From assembly GCA_024640955.1 (NCBI GenBank), contig JAHEDZ010000001.1, positions 85,393 through 149,392 on the forward strand: a stretch of 64,000 bases of DNA, in the 5' to 3' direction. The DNA is from Oceanospirillaceae bacterium. Its GTDB lineage: Bacteria; Pseudomonadota; Gammaproteobacteria; Pseudomonadales; Balneatricaceae. A program made the position numbers and the translations under genes. Shown here piece after piece: positions 42,141 to 52,400 of the stretch (its first letter is position 1; each line of letters starts with the position of its first letter). A model generated the notes under the pieces. It searched no databases. It was given only the letters and a program-made list of their open reading frames with translations, and was not told the origin of the DNA.

Positions 42141-44738
42141 TTAGGCTTCGACAGTTGGGATCACTGAAGAGGCTTTGCCTACGTACGCTTCCATCTGATC
42201 GAAGTTGAGGTAGCGGTAGACGTCGCCAGCCATGCTGTCGATTTTCTTAGCGTACTCCATGTACTCGGTAACAGTTGGCAGTTTGCCTTCCAGTGCTGCT
42301 ACAGCTGCAAGTTCAGCAGAGGCCAGGAATACGTCTGCACCATCACCCAGACGGTTCGGGAAGTTACGCGTTGAGGTAGAGACTACAGTCGACTTAGCTG
42401 CAACACGTGCCTGGTTACCCATACAGAGCGAACACCCTGGCATCTCCATGCGCGCACCAGCTTTACCGAAGATGTTGTAGTAACCCTCCTCAGTCAGCTG
42501 AGCCGCATCCATTTTGGTCGGTGGAGCAATCCACATACGTGTTGGGATTGACTGACCAGAGGCTTCCAGCAGTTTACCTGCCGCGCGGAAGTGACCGATG
42601 TTAGTCATACAAGAGCCGATGAACACTTCGTTGATCTCAGCGCCCTGAACTTCAGACAGCAAGCGAGCGTCATCTGGATCGTTTGGAGCACAGAGGATTG
42701 GCTCGTTGATCTCAGACATGTCGATCTCGATCACTGTTGCGTACTCAGCATCAGCGTCTGCACGCATCAGGCTTGGGTTCGCCAGCCACTCTTCCATGCC
42801 TTGAATACGGCGTGAAATAGTACGAGCATCGCCGTAACCTTCAGCCAGCATCCACTTGAGCATTACGATGTTAGAACGCAGGTACTCAGCAACTGAATCT
42901 TCACCCAGAGTGATAGTACAGCCTGCAGCTGAACGCTCTGCAGATGCGTCAGACAGCTCGAACGCCTGCTCAACGGTCAGATCTTCCAGACCTTCAATCT
43001 CCAGTACGCGGCCAGAGAAGATGTTCTTCTTACCGGCTTTAGCAACAGTCAGGTGACCTTCTTTGATAGCGTAGTAAGGGATTGCGTGTACCAGGTCGCG
43101 CAGAGTGATGCCTGGGTTGCGCTTGCCTTTGAAGCGAACCAGTACCGACTCAGGCATATCCAGAGGCATAACACCAGTCGCAGCTGCGAATGCAACCAGA
43201 CCTGAACCTGCTGGGAATGAGATACCCAGTGGGAAACGGGTGTGCGAGTCACCGCCAGTACCCACGGTATCAGGCAGCAGCATGCGGTTCAGCCAGGAGT
43301 GGATTACACCGTCACCTGGACGCAGAGATACACCCCCACGGTTCATGATGAAGTCTGGTAGAGTGTGGTGAGTGTTTACGTCAACTGGCTTAGGGTAAGC
43401 CGCAGTGTGACAGAAAGACTGCATGGTCAGATCAGCTGAGAAGCCCAGACACGCTAGATCTTTCAGTTCGTCACGGGTCATAGGGCCAGTGGTGTCTTGT
43501 GAGCCGACAGTGGTCATTTTAGGTTCGCAATACATGCCAGGACGTACACCGTCCATGCCGCACGCTTTACCCACCATCTTCTGCGCCAGGGTGTAACCTT
43601 TTCCGGTGTCAACAGGCTGCTGTGGTTTGCGGAACAGTTCAGATGGACCCATGCCCAGCGTTTCACGTGCTTTCTCAGTCAGGCCACGACCGATAATCAG
43701 TGGGATACGGCCGCCAGCCTGAACTTCGTCGATCAGAACCTGAGTCTTCAGTTCGAACTCGCTGATCACTTCATCACTACCGTGGCGAGTTACTTTGCCC
43801 TGGTATGGGTAAACGTCGATGACGTCGCCCATGTTCAGCTCGTCTACAGGCATCTCGATCGGCAGGGCGCCTGCATCTTCCATGGTGTTGTAAAAAATGG
43901 GAGCGATCTTGCCGCCGAAACAGTAACCGCCAGCGCGCTTGTTAGGTACGTTGGGGATATCGTCACCGAAGAACCAGAGAACTGAGTTAGTGGCAGACTT
44001 ACGTGAAGAGCCTGTACCCACAACGTCACCCACGTAAGCAACTGGGAAACCTTTAGCTTTAACTTCTTCGATCTGCTTCAGAGGACCAACAGATCCCGGA
44101 ACCTCTGGGTTGATGCCTTCACGTTCCATCTTCAGCATCGCGTTAGCGTGCAGTGGGATGTCAGGACGTGACCAGGCATCTGGGGCTGGTGACAAGTCAT
44201 CGGTGTTAGTTTCGCCCGGTACTTTGAAGACAGTAACGGTGATCTTCTCAGCCAGTTCCGGCTTAGAGGTGAACCACTCGCCTGCAGCCCAAGATTCCAT
44301 GATCTGCTTAGCGTGTGCGTTGCCAGCATCCATCTTCTCTTTAACGTCGTGGAACGCGTCAAACATCAGCAGAGTGTGAGACAGTGCTTTTGCAGCTGTC
44401 GGTGCCAGCGCGTCAACGTCGAGGCAGTCGATCAGAGGCTGAATGTTGTATCCACCGAGCATAGTGCCGAGTAGCTCAACCGCTTTCACAGCATCGATAA
44501 GAGGTGAGCTTGCTTCGCCTTTCGCGACTGCCGCAAGGAAGCCTGCTTTTACGTAGGCCGCTTGGTCAACGCCTGCCGGTACACGGTTGGTGATCAGGTC
44601 CAGCAGAAACTCCTCTTCACCTGCAGGTGGGTTTTTCAGGAGCTCAACAAGAGCAGTGGTCTGCTCAGGGTCCAGTGGTTTTGGTGGCACGCCCTCAGTG
44701 GCGCGCTCTTCTACGTGTTTACGGTAAGCTTCAAGCAC
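42141..44738 (-). CDS. acnB: Aconitate hydratase B (2-methylisocitrate dehydratase)
   Basis: TCA and methylcitrate-cycle enzyme; the product is 865 residues when read from the GTG at 44738, exactly the length of E. coli AcnB. The start gives (M)[12 protein letters not shown], matching MLEEYRKHVAERA, with a GAGG site 8 nt upstream. Other starts further up (44783, 44831) add residues absent from the family. The 4Fe-4S ligands are in [16 protein letters not shown] and [10 protein letters not shown]. Aconitase feeds isocitrate to AceA, encoded at 5-6.7 kb. Confidence 0.96.
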   Translation of the reverse strand: MLEAYRKHVEERATEGVPPKPLDPEQTTALVELLKNPPAGEEEFLLDLITNRVPAGVDQAAYVKAGFLAAVAKGEASSPLIDAVKAVELLGTMLGGYNIQPLIDCLDVDALAPTAAKALSHTLLMFDAFHDVKEKMDAGNAHAKQIMESWAAGEWFTSKPELAEKITVTVFKVPGETNTDDLSPAPDAWSRPDIPLHANAMLKMEREGINPEVPGSVGPLKQIEEVKAKGFPVAYVGDVVGTGSSRKSATNSVLWFFGDDIPNVPNKRAGGYCFGGKIAPIFYNTMEDAGALPIEMPVDELNMGDVIDVYPYQGKVTRHGSDEVISEFELKTQVLIDEVQAGGRIPLIIGRGLTEKARETLGMGPSELFRKPQQPVDTGKGYTLAQKMVGKACGMDGVRPGMYCEPKMTTVGSQDTTGPMTRDELKDLACLGFSADLTMQSFCHTAAYPKPVDVNTHHTLPDFIMNRGGVSLRPGDGVIHSWLNRMLLPDTVGTGGDSHTRFPLGISFPAGSGLVAFAAATGVMPLDMPESVLVRFKGKRNPGITLRDLVHAIPYYAIKEGHLTVAKAGKKNIFSGRVLEIEGLEDLTVEQAFELSDASAERSAAGCTITLGEDSVAEYLRSNIVMLKWMLAEGYGDARTISRRIQGMEEWLANPSLMRADADAEYATVIEIDMSEINEPILCAPNDPDDARLLSEVQGAEINEVFIGSCMTNIGHFRAAGKLLEASGQSIPTRMWIAPPTKMDAAQLTEEGYYNIFGKAGARMEMPGCSLCMGNQARVAAKSTVVSTSTRNFPNRLGDGADVFLASAELAAVAALEGKLPTVTEYMEYAKKIDSMAGDVYRYLNFDQMEAYVGKASSVIPTVEA

Positions 44739-44956
44739 AGTATCGTCCTCATCAAAAACTACACCCAAACCCTTGTGAGGCATGGGCCGATACCCCTTGC
44801 GAGTATCGATGGTTGCAAATTCGGCGCACATTTTACCGCAAGTGCGAAAGCTGCGCTTTAATACTTTGGCTAGGGATAAAGAGCAGGTAAGAACTAATTG
44901 GTCTTATTTTACAAGGAATAGGTATATAAGAGTCTTCATAACAGAGTTGGGCTGTG

Positions 44957-45007
44957 AGGAGCCCGGTAATGGGTGCGGCGGGTCGGCACTCCGGTGGGGA
45001 GGCTCCT
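44957..45007. ncRNA. Structured GC-rich element upstream of miaE
   Basis: AGGAGCC (44957-44963) pairs perfectly with GGCTCCT (45001-45007), and the interior holds further nested pairs (CGG with CCG, GTGC at 44973-44976 with GCAC at 44986-44989). It is much more GC-rich than the AT-rich DNA at 44870-44950. It may be a leader attenuator or a small RNA; I recognise no known family. The remainder of 44739-45143 contains only a TATAAT at 45073-45078 without a clear -35. Confidence 0.4.
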
Positions 45008-45143
45008 TTATCAAAGGTAATCGGATAATCTTGATCCTGTGTTGAGTGGCTGTATTCAAAGAGCGCAAGCTTTATAATGCGATTCGCCGGCGAAACGGCG
45101 GCAATTAATCGCGGACAGAGATAGCTTTGGCAGGAGGATTTAG

Positions 45144-45776
45144 TTGGACGCTCTCGACGAAATTAAGCAGTTTTTGGGCTGTGATACACCGCAGGCATGG
45201 ATCGATTTCGCAAAGGATCCCAACCAGCTAGAGCTGCTGCTGACCGATCACGCTCACTGCGAGAAGAAAGCGGCGTCGACTGCCATGACGCTGATGTTTC
45301 GTTATGTCGACCGTCCCGATCTACTCAACAAGATGTCGCGCCTGGCTCGTGAAGAGTTGATTCACTTTGAACAGGTGTTGGGCATCATGAAAGATCGTGG
45401 CCTTACATATGGTCATCTTTCATCCTCGGGTTACGCCTCAGGTCTGCATCTGCATGTGCGCTCGGGCGAGCCAGAGCGATTGGTGGATGTGCTAATAGTG
45501 GGTGCGTTTATTGAAGCGCGCTCCTGTGAGCGCTTCGCTGCATTGGCACCCTTCTTGGACGAAGAGTTGGCGAAATTTTACCGCTCGTTGTTGCGCTCCG
45601 AGGGGCGTCACTATCAGGATTATCTGAAGTTAGCTCAGGCCTATGCTGAGGTCGATATCTCCGGGAGAGTCGATCAGTTCCGTGAAATTGAGGCTGGGCT
45701 TATTCAAGCGTATGACAATGTCTTTCGTTTTCACAGCGGAGTGCCGGCGCTGACCTCATTGAAAGCGATGGCTTGA
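45144..45776 (+). CDS. miaE: tRNA-(ms2io6A37)-hydroxylase MiaE
   Basis: Non-haem diiron monooxygenase of 210 residues that hydroxylates the isopentenyl group at A37 of tRNA. Diiron ligand blocks are TDHAHCEKKAASTA, REELIHFEQVLGIM, IEARSCERFAAL and RSEGRHYQDYLKLA. The start is TTG with an AGGAGG site 6 nt upstream. It belongs to the ferritin-like superfamily, and MiaE is typical of Pseudomonas and Salmonella. It is preceded by a structured region. Confidence 0.93.
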   Translation: MDALDEIKQFLGCDTPQAWIDFAKDPNQLELLLTDHAHCEKKAASTAMTLMFRYVDRPDLLNKMSRLAREELIHFEQVLGIMKDRGLTYGHLSSSGYASGLHLHVRSGEPERLVDVLIVGAFIEARSCERFAALAPFLDEELAKFYRSLLRSEGRHYQDYLKLAQAYAEVDISGRVDQFREIEAGLIQAYDNVFRFHSGVPALTSLKAMA

Positions 45777-45884
45777 AGAGGCAATCGTCTCGCAAATACG
45801 CTTATCATAGGCTACATTAAAATCGTATTTGGATTATGTAGAGTGGCTATGGAACAGCCTTACCTTTTTCTTTAGAGCGAAGCG

Positions 45885-48800
45885 ATGGATACGCAAGCCG
45901 AGATTGGCTTCGAGGCATTAATGGCGCCACAGCAACCTCCAGTTAGTGGGTACAAACTGGGCACGACTTTAGCGATGCTCAGTACCTTGGTGCTTATTGC
46001 TGTTTTCTATCTTCTCTTGCTAACAACACGGGCTGATCTGCGAACTGAACTTGAGTTCCGTCAGAAGACCGTGCTCGAGCAAGCCAACGCGACCCTCGTA
46101 AACTACCTGGGGGTTGCTGAGCGAGATATGCGCTACTTGACGCGCTCGCAACGGCTACGACAGAGCATTACTGCAGACACGGCTGGCCGCTGGGAGGTTG
46201 TCGAGTCGGATTGGGTTGCATTGATGCAGAGCCGAGCTGATGTCTATGATCAGGTTCGCTTCATCGACCTAGAGGGGCGCGAGCGAGTTAGGGTTAACAA
46301 TAAATTACCCGATACTCTGGTAGTTCCTCCGTCTGCGCTACAATCCAAAGTGGAGCGCTACTACGTCTCCGAGGGTATGGCGTTAAGCCCAGGCTCGCTC
46401 TACTTCTCAGCTTTTGACCTCAACATTGAGCGTGGCGCGATCGAGATACCCCTAAAGCCCACGCTGCGAATTCTGACTCCGATGGAGGGGATCAACGGTC
46501 GCAAGGCCGGGGTTGTAGTTTTGAACTACAAAGGCGCTGACATGTTGGCGGCGATCACAGATGTTGGCCAAGCCTGGGGGCAACAGGTATGGATGGTCAA
46601 TAATGAAGGGCATTGGTTAATAGGTCCTAGCCCTGACGTCGAGTGGAGTTTTATGTATCCAAGCCGCACTCCGGCGTTAATTTCGGATCTTTTTCCTGAG
46701 TTGTGGCAGAGCGATTCAGGTCTGACGGGGTTTATTGAGGGTGGCTATCAACTTAGCATGCGAAAACTCACTCCCGATTTAGGCTTTTCTACTTTCGAGA
46801 ATGCGGTGCTGAACCGCGAGGGCAGCTGGACATTGGTCGCAGCATACGACACATCTTTGCTGCAGGCGCAAGCTTGGCAAATTATGCGTGGCTTATTGCC
46901 AGTCTTTGGATTGTTGGAGCTGTTTTTGGTCAGTTTGAGTCTGTGGGGCGGGCGTCAGATCAAACTTCGCACCCAGGCTATTCGCGAGACCGAAATTCGT
47001 GAGCGACAGCTAAACGTTATTTTTGAGTCGGCACCGGATGCCACTCTGATGTCAGATTCTCATGGCGTTATAACTCGGGCAAACGGTGCGGTAGAGAGAC
47101 TATTCGGCTACCGACCCGACGAGCTTGTGGGCCTGTCGATCGATCTGTTGGTGCCTGATCGTATCAAAAAGACTCACGGTTCATTGAGATCGCAGTACTA
47201 CAACTCCCCTGTGTCTCGAGCTGTTTCCTCGCGCTCACGGCTAACCGCGCGTCGCCGTGATGGCAATGAGATTCCTGTCTCTATTGCTCTTAACTCTCTG
47301 ATGATAGACGGTGAAATGCAGGTGCTCAGTGCTGTTCGCGATATGACGGCAGATCATCAGGCCAACCGTGAAATCCTAGCGCTTAACCAGCGCCTTGAGA
47401 TAGCGGCAAATGCCGCGAATATCGGTATTTGGGAGCTGGATACACGCGATGGTTCGCTGGTGTGGGACGCCCAGATGTACAAGCATTATGGAGTCGATGC
47501 AGATTTTGAGCTCAAGCTAGCCAGCTGGATGGCGTTGATCGATCAAGAAGATCGTGAGCTCGTTAATCAGCACATGCGAGAGACTATTCTCGATGGCAGT
47601 CATTTTGACGGGGTGTTTCAGGCGCAAAACACCCAGGGCGATGAGATTTGGGTCCGGCTGATTGCTACGACCAAATTGGACACAGAGGGGTTCACTCAAA
47701 CGCTAATTGGTACGGAGCTAGATGTGACCGAGGAGGTGCGTGTTGAGCGAGAGTTGCGTATCGCCTATGAGAAGTCCTCGGAGACCAATGTTGAGCTCGA
47801 GGCATTAAACCAAGAGCTCGAAGAGTCGCGTGAGGCGGCTGAGCAGGGCGCTCAGGTGAAGAGTGACTTTCTGGCGAATATGAGTCACGAGATTCGCACG
47901 CCGTTAAATGCAGTTCTCGGTATCAATCATCTATTAGAGCGACAGGTCCAAGAGCACTCCACTCGTGATCTAATTGCCAAGCAGGACAGAGCTGCGCAAT
48001 CTCTGCTCGGCATTATCAACGACATCCTCGACTACTCAAAAATTGAGTCGGGCAAACTGGAGTTAGATCAAAGTCCGTTCTCGCTCTATGAGCTATTGGA
48101 CAACCTCACGACGCTCGTTGGTGAACAAGCGTCACAGCGCGGCTTGAATTTAGTAGTAGAACCCCCTCCCGTCGAGTACAACGGTGTCATTGGAGATTAT
48201 CTGCGTCTCGAACAGGTGTTAGTAAACCTTTGCAGTAACGCGATTAAGTTTACCGAGCAAGGTGAGGTTCGGGTTAGCCTAACTTACCTTTCGACCAACG
48301 CGAGTAAGTTGAACTTGAAGTTTTCTGTGCGCGACACCGGTGTGGGTATTCCGCAACCTGTACAGTCTCAGTTGTTTATTCCATTTACACAGGCAGATGC
48401 CTCGGTTAGCCGGCGTTACGGAGGCACCGGTCTGGGGCTGAGTATCGCTGCTAATCTGGTGAAGCTGATGGGTGGCGAGATCTCCGTCAACAGCCAGGTA
48501 GGCGAGGGGAGCGAATTTAGTTTTGTTCTTAGCCTGAGCCGTCAATCCATCAATAGATTGCCGTTGACTGGCTTGTCCGGACGATCCGTTGTGCTAAGTC
48601 ACTACAACCCTGCAGTAGCTGCAAGTCTGGAAGGGTTACTTGCTGGATTTGGCGCGAAAGTGTCTAGAATCGCGCATCCCGACGACCTGGTGCAGGAGGT
48701 GCTACGAAACGAGAAACTGCAGAACCCCGACGCAGTTGTTTTGGTTGATGCCGATGCCTTTGTACCCCCAGACCTGGAGTCGCAATTGCAGCCCTTGGCT

Positions 48801-50009
48801 AAATTGTCAGAGAAGAGGCGCCCTAACGTAGTCATTGTAATCGCTACCCCAGAGGCTGCGCAGCAAGACTACCCGTCGGTGATCGACGGGTCTAGGGTGC
48901 TGCGATACCCTATCGGGCCTCTGGCACTCTACAACCTTCTGGTAGCGAGGGAGGATGTAGACGCAAATCAGGTAGACGAGGCTGAAAAACGTCTAGCAGG
49001 CAGTCGAATCCTTGTGGTGGACGACAATGCGATCAATCTAGATGTGGCCAAGATGATGCTTGAGGAGGAGGGTGCGCGTGTTTGGTTGGCACAAGATGGC
49101 GCAGAGGCGCTTGAACTCTTACGCGAACCCGTATTTAGTGTTGATGTTGTCTTGATGGACGTACAGATGCCAGGAATGAATGGGTTGGAGGCGACCCGCC
49201 AGATAAGAGCAGATAAAAAACTGGCACGTCTGCCCGTGCTAGCGCTGACTGCTGGAGTCACGCCGCTACAACGCAGTGCAGCGATGGAGTGTGGCATGAA
49301 CGGCTTCATTACCAAACCTATCGATCTGGATAGAGCTGTTGCTCTGTTGAAATCGTCAATGATGCCCCGAGGGTTGAACTTTGAGGCGCAGCATCACAAC
49401 GACGTGGAGGCAGTACCGCAGCGGCACCCCGATACTCCGATGGTGTTAAATCAAGATTATGGACTGCGGGTCTTCAAAACACGTGAGAAGTATCAGCGCT
49501 ATCTGCATCTCTTTGTACAGATGTATGAACAATCAATTGACGAACTCGAGGCTCTGGCATACCAACCTGAAGCGCTGGGCTCATTGGTGCACAAAATGCG
49601 AGGCGGTGCAGGCCACCTCGGCATCGATCAGGTGCGCGACCTCTGTGCCCAGATTGAAGCTTGTATCGACGAGCAGCAACCCTATATTGACGCTCTGGAG
49701 AAGCTTCGTACTGCGCTTCGCAGCTGTTTCTCTTATATCGACGAGCACTTCCCGCTGGGGGCGTCGGAAGGTCCTGTAATCGAGCTGAGCCTTGACCCAA
49801 AGCAGTTGATCGAGCCGTTACGGGCTTTATATGCGCAGTTGCAGAACTATGATTTAGATGCGGCTAACTCAATATTTCAAGGATTGAGTTCGAAACTGAG
49901 TGTAAACGATAGAGTCGCTCTTCAAAACTGCATCGATCTGTTTGACGCCAAGGGAGCTTTGGTTGAGGTTGATAGAATTGCTGGCGAGCTGGAGATAACG
50001 CTTGAGTAG
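45885..50009 (+). CDS. Large hybrid sensor histidine kinase with PAS, REC and HPt
   Basis: Membrane kinase of 1374 residues. TM helices at about 25-46 and 337-357 enclose a periplasmic sensor of about 290 residues. Then come two PAS domains (about 375-500 and 505-620), a coiled coil, HisKA with His668 in SHEIRTPLNAVLG, and the HATPase with DTGVGIP and GGTGLGLSIA. A degenerate receiver (about 905-1025) lacks the acidic pair. A good receiver (about 1037-1155) has Asp1092 in VLMDVQMPGMNG, and a C-terminal HPt has His1236 in LVHKMRGGAGHLG. It is 35 bp before the HD-GYP gene, whose REC may be its phosphorelay target. Confidence 0.92.
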   Translation: MDTQAEIGFEALMAPQQPPVSGYKLGTTLAMLSTLVLIAVFYLLLLTTRADLRTELEFRQKTVLEQANATLVNYLGVAERDMRYLTRSQRLRQSITADTAGRWEVVESDWVALMQSRADVYDQVRFIDLEGRERVRVNNKLPDTLVVPPSALQSKVERYYVSEGMALSPGSLYFSAFDLNIERGAIEIPLKPTLRILTPMEGINGRKAGVVVLNYKGADMLAAITDVGQAWGQQVWMVNNEGHWLIGPSPDVEWSFMYPSRTPALISDLFPELWQSDSGLTGFIEGGYQLSMRKLTPDLGFSTFENAVLNREGSWTLVAAYDTSLLQAQAWQIMRGLLPVFGLLELFLVSLSLWGGRQIKLRTQAIRETEIRERQLNVIFESAPDATLMSDSHGVITRANGAVERLFGYRPDELVGLSIDLLVPDRIKKTHGSLRSQYYNSPVSRAVSSRSRLTARRRDGNEIPVSIALNSLMIDGEMQVLSAVRDMTADHQANREILALNQRLEIAANAANIGIWELDTRDGSLVWDAQMYKHYGVDADFELKLASWMALIDQEDRELVNQHMRETILDGSHFDGVFQAQNTQGDEIWVRLIATTKLDTEGFTQTLIGTELDVTEEVRVERELRIAYEKSSETNVELEALNQELEESREAAEQGAQVKSDFLANMSHEIRTPLNAVLGINHLLERQVQEHSTRDLIAKQDRAAQSLLGIINDILDYSKIESGKLELDQSPFSLYELLDNLTTLVGEQASQRGLNLVVEPPPVEYNGVIGDYLRLEQVLVNLCSNAIKFTEQGEVRVSLTYLSTNASKLNLKFSVRDTGVGIPQPVQSQLFIPFTQADASVSRRYGGTGLGLSIAANLVKLMGGEISVNSQVGEGSEFSFVLSLSRQSINRLPLTGLSGRSVVLSHYNPAVAASLEGLLAGFGAKVSRIAHPDDLVQEVLRNEKLQNPDAVVLVDADAFVPPDLESQLQPLAKLSEKRRPNVVIVIATPEAAQQDYPSVIDGSRVLRYPIGPLALYNLLVAREDVDANQVDEAEKRLAGSRILVVDDNAINLDVAKMMLEEEGARVWLAQDGAEALELLREPVFSVDVVLMDVQMPGMNGLEATRQIRADKKLARLPVLALTAGVTPLQRSAAMECGMNGFITKPIDLDRAVALLKSSMMPRGLNFEAQHHNDVEAVPQRHPDTPMVLNQDYGLRVFKTREKYQRYLHLFVQMYEQSIDELEALAYQPEALGSLVHKMRGGAGHLGIDQVRDLCAQIEACIDEQQPYIDALEKLRTALRSCFSYIDEHFPLGASEGPVIELSLDPKQLIEPLRALYAQLQNYDLDAANSIFQGLSSKLSVNDRVALQNCIDLFDAKGALVEVDRIAGELEITLE

Positions 50010-50044
50010 TTTGAGCGTATCTGTAAACGGAGTTAGGTTTGGCG

Positions 50045-51034
50045 ATGAATAGAAGTGTTCTGATTGTTGATGATGACCCGCAAACCTTGGCGTCAATGCG
50101 CGAGGTGCTAGCTGATGATTTTCATCTCAGTTATGCCACTAGCGGGGTCCAAGCTTTAGAGGCGGCAAAGCGTGTCGGCCCGGCGCTTATTTTGCTCGAT
50201 ATCCGGCTGCCTGATATTGATGGTCTCGAAGTCTGTAGACGACTTACAGCGGATGCCGAGACTGCTCGGATTCCCATCATTTTTGTGACCAGTCTGAGTG
50301 ACAACAGCGTTGGTGTTGAGGGCTTTGAGGCCGGCGCTGTAGATTTCATTACCAAGCCAATAGTGCCTGAGTTGGTGATTGCTCGGGTTAAGTCTCACCT
50401 GTCGCGTGTACAGGTTGACCAACTGCAGGCTGCTTACCACGATGCAATCTCAATGTTGGCGATCGCAGGCGAATACAATGACACCGAGACGGGCATCCAC
50501 ATTCGCCGAATGGCGGCTATATCAGCCTGTGTTGCTCAGCATGCTGGCTGGACTGCTGACAGGGTTGAGCAGATAGAGTTAGCGGCCGCGATGCACGATA
50601 TTGGCAAGGTGGGTGTGCCTAGCTCGATTTTGCAAAAGCCTGGCCCGCTCAATACTGAAGAGTGGAGAGTGATGAGGCGTCATCCGCAGATGGGTAGTGA
50701 TATCCTCTCGGTGAGTGACGCCCCCATGTTTCAGCTCGCGGCTGAGATTGCACTTGGCCACCATGAGCGTTGGGATGGTACAGGCTACCCCAATGGGATT
50801 AGCGGTAAAGAGATACCGGAGTCGGCCAGAATTGTCGCACTAGCCGACGTATTTGACGCGCTAACATCAGTGCGTCCGTACAAGAAAGCTTGGAGCGTCG
50901 AGGACGCTATCGCCCACATTCAAGAGGGGAGCGGTTCCCACTTCGATCCAGAGCTAGTAGAGCTGTTTGTCGGTATTCTGTCGCAAGTAGTGGCGGTTAA
51001 AGCGAAGTGGGATGTTATGGCTGAGGCCAGTTAA
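50045..51034 (+). CDS. Response regulator with HD-GYP phosphodiesterase domain
   Basis: RpfG-type protein of 329 residues from the ATG at 50045; a TTG at 50039 with GGAG is also possible. Receiver (about 1-120) with phospho-Asp52 in LILLDIRLPDIDG. The HD-GYP domain has the intact metal-ligand set: HD in AAMHDIGKVGVP, HPQMGSDIL, GHHERWDGTGYP and ADVFDALTS. It would degrade cyclic di-GMP when activated. The gene follows the hybrid kinase with 35 bp between and is presumably its partner (inference). Confidence 0.93.
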   Translation: MNRSVLIVDDDPQTLASMREVLADDFHLSYATSGVQALEAAKRVGPALILLDIRLPDIDGLEVCRRLTADAETARIPIIFVTSLSDNSVGVEGFEAGAVDFITKPIVPELVIARVKSHLSRVQVDQLQAAYHDAISMLAIAGEYNDTETGIHIRRMAAISACVAQHAGWTADRVEQIELAAAMHDIGKVGVPSSILQKPGPLNTEEWRVMRRHPQMGSDILSVSDAPMFQLAAEIALGHHERWDGTGYPNGISGKEIPESARIVALADVFDALTSVRPYKKAWSVEDAIAHIQEGSGSHFDPELVELFVGILSQVVAVKAKWDVMAEAS

Positions 51035-51744
51035 GTTGGGCTAAACTCTACCAGTTCGAGGCGGTTAGCATCGCTGACCAGATACCAACCCGTCGTACCC
51101 CAGTCGCCTAGCACGACGCGCTCACCTTGAGGGTAGGTATGACGTTTTGGTCGATGCGTATGGCCGTGAATAATCAAATCTGCGCCGCTCTCATCAAAAA
51201 GCTTCGAGACGGCTGCCGGTGTGACATCCATAATCTCCTCGCTCTTCATCGCGCCCGCGTTTCTGCTTGTTTCACGCAGTTGTCGAGCGATCGCCAAACG
51301 CTCCTCTAAGGTTTTACTGAGAAATGCTGCTTGCCAATTTGAATCGCGTACCTGGGCCCTAAAGGTTTGATACTCGGTATCATCAAGGCAGAGCTCATCA
51401 CCATGCAGTAATACCGCCGTACCTTGCTCAAGCTGCAGGGTATGCGGCGCTTCAAGGAACTTGGCTCCGAGTTTTTCTGCGCCCTTCGATTGCAGCAGAA
51501 AATCGCGATTGCCATGCATAAAGTAGATTGCTGTCCCCGTGTTTTTCAACTCAAGCAGTGCGGGTGAGATTTCAGCCAGTACGGGGTCGGCGTAGTCATC
51601 GCCGATCCACGCTTCAAAGATATCGCCTAATAGGTAGAGTTCGTCAGCCCCTGGGGCGATATTTTCGAGAAAGTAGAGCAGCGCCCGAGTGATATCCGGG
51701 CGCTGTTGTTGCAGATGTAGATCTGAAATGAAGAAGCAGAGCAA
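51031..51744 (-). CDS. lpxH: UDP-2,3-diacylglucosamine hydrolase LpxH
   Basis: Metallophosphatase of lipid A synthesis, 237 residues, making lipid X. Metal-ligand motifs are SDLHL, LLGDIFEAWIGDDY, HGNRDFLL and HGHTHRPKRH. It overlaps the end of the HD-GYP gene tail to tail by 4 bp, and stands 3 bp after ppiB in the same direction. Confidence 0.95.
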   Translation of the reverse strand: MLCFFISDLHLQQQRPDITRALLYFLENIAPGADELYLLGDIFEAWIGDDYADPVLAEISPALLELKNTGTAIYFMHGNRDFLLQSKGAEKLGAKFLEAPHTLQLEQGTAVLLHGDELCLDDTEYQTFRAQVRDSNWQAAFLSKTLEERLAIARQLRETSRNAGAMKSEEIMDVTPAAVSKLFDESGADLIIHGHTHRPKRHTYPQGERVVLGDWGTTGWYLVSDANRLELVEFSPT

Positions 51745-51747
51745 CGC

Positions 51748-52242
51748 TTAGTCCACAATCTCAGCTTTTTCGATAACTACATCTTCAGCTGGTACATCTG
51801 AATGGCCCATTGCATGGGTAGTACGTACCGCTTTGATCTTGTCCACTGTCTCCATGCCATCTACAACCTTAGCGAAGACCGCGTAGCCCCAGCCGTGCAT
51901 AGTCTTGCCGGTGTGGTTGAGGAAATCGTTGTCAGAGACGTTGATAAAAAATTGCGCGGAGGCGGAGTGCGGGTCGGGTGTACGAGCCATCGCCAGAGTA
52001 CCGCGATCATTGCTCAGGCCGTTATCAGCCTCGTTCTCGATGGTCTCGCGGGTCTCTTTCTGCTTCATGCTTGGCTCAAAACCGCCGCCCTGAATCATGA
52101 AACCGTCGATAACACGGTGGAAGATAACGCCATCATAGAAGCCATCTTTGACATATTGTTCAAAGTTAGCGGCAGTCTTCGGTGCCTTGTCGTAATCGAG
52201 TTCGATTTTGATGTCACCCATGTTGGTGTGTAGAACGATCAT
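51748..52242 (-). CDS. ppiB: Peptidyl-prolyl cis-trans isomerase B (cyclophilin)
   Basis: Cytosolic cyclophilin of 164 residues from the ATG at 52242 (product begins [15 protein letters not shown]), which has an AGGA site. A further ATG at 52272 adds ten residues not in the family. The active site is [15 protein letters not shown], and the second block is [18 protein letters not shown]. No signal peptide. It is divergent from glnS and 3 bp before lpxH, as in Pseudomonas. Confidence 0.96.
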   Translation of the reverse strand: MIVLHTNMGDIKIELDYDKAPKTAANFEQYVKDGFYDGVIFHRVIDGFMIQGGGFEPSMKQKETRETIENEADNGLSNDRGTLAMARTPDPHSASAQFFINVSDNDFLNHTGKTMHGWGYAVFAKVVDGMETVDKIKAVRTTHAMGHSDVPAEDVVIEKAEIVD

Positions 52243-52400
52243 AGTCTCGGTTCCTGTCAGTAAAGAGTCCAATTTGGCGCGATTATATCAGCGCAAAAGC
52301 GCAATTGCTCGCTGTGATCCGTTTACAACTTCTATATAATGTTGCGCTTTTGCGGGCGCACCTGCGCGCCCAGTTCGATTTTTAGGTTGAAGAGACGTTC

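Noticed and set aside
44739-44831. Longer acnB starts at 44783 or 44831
   Set aside because: The GTG at 44738 gives exactly the E. coli AcnB length and N-terminus, with a good GAGG site.
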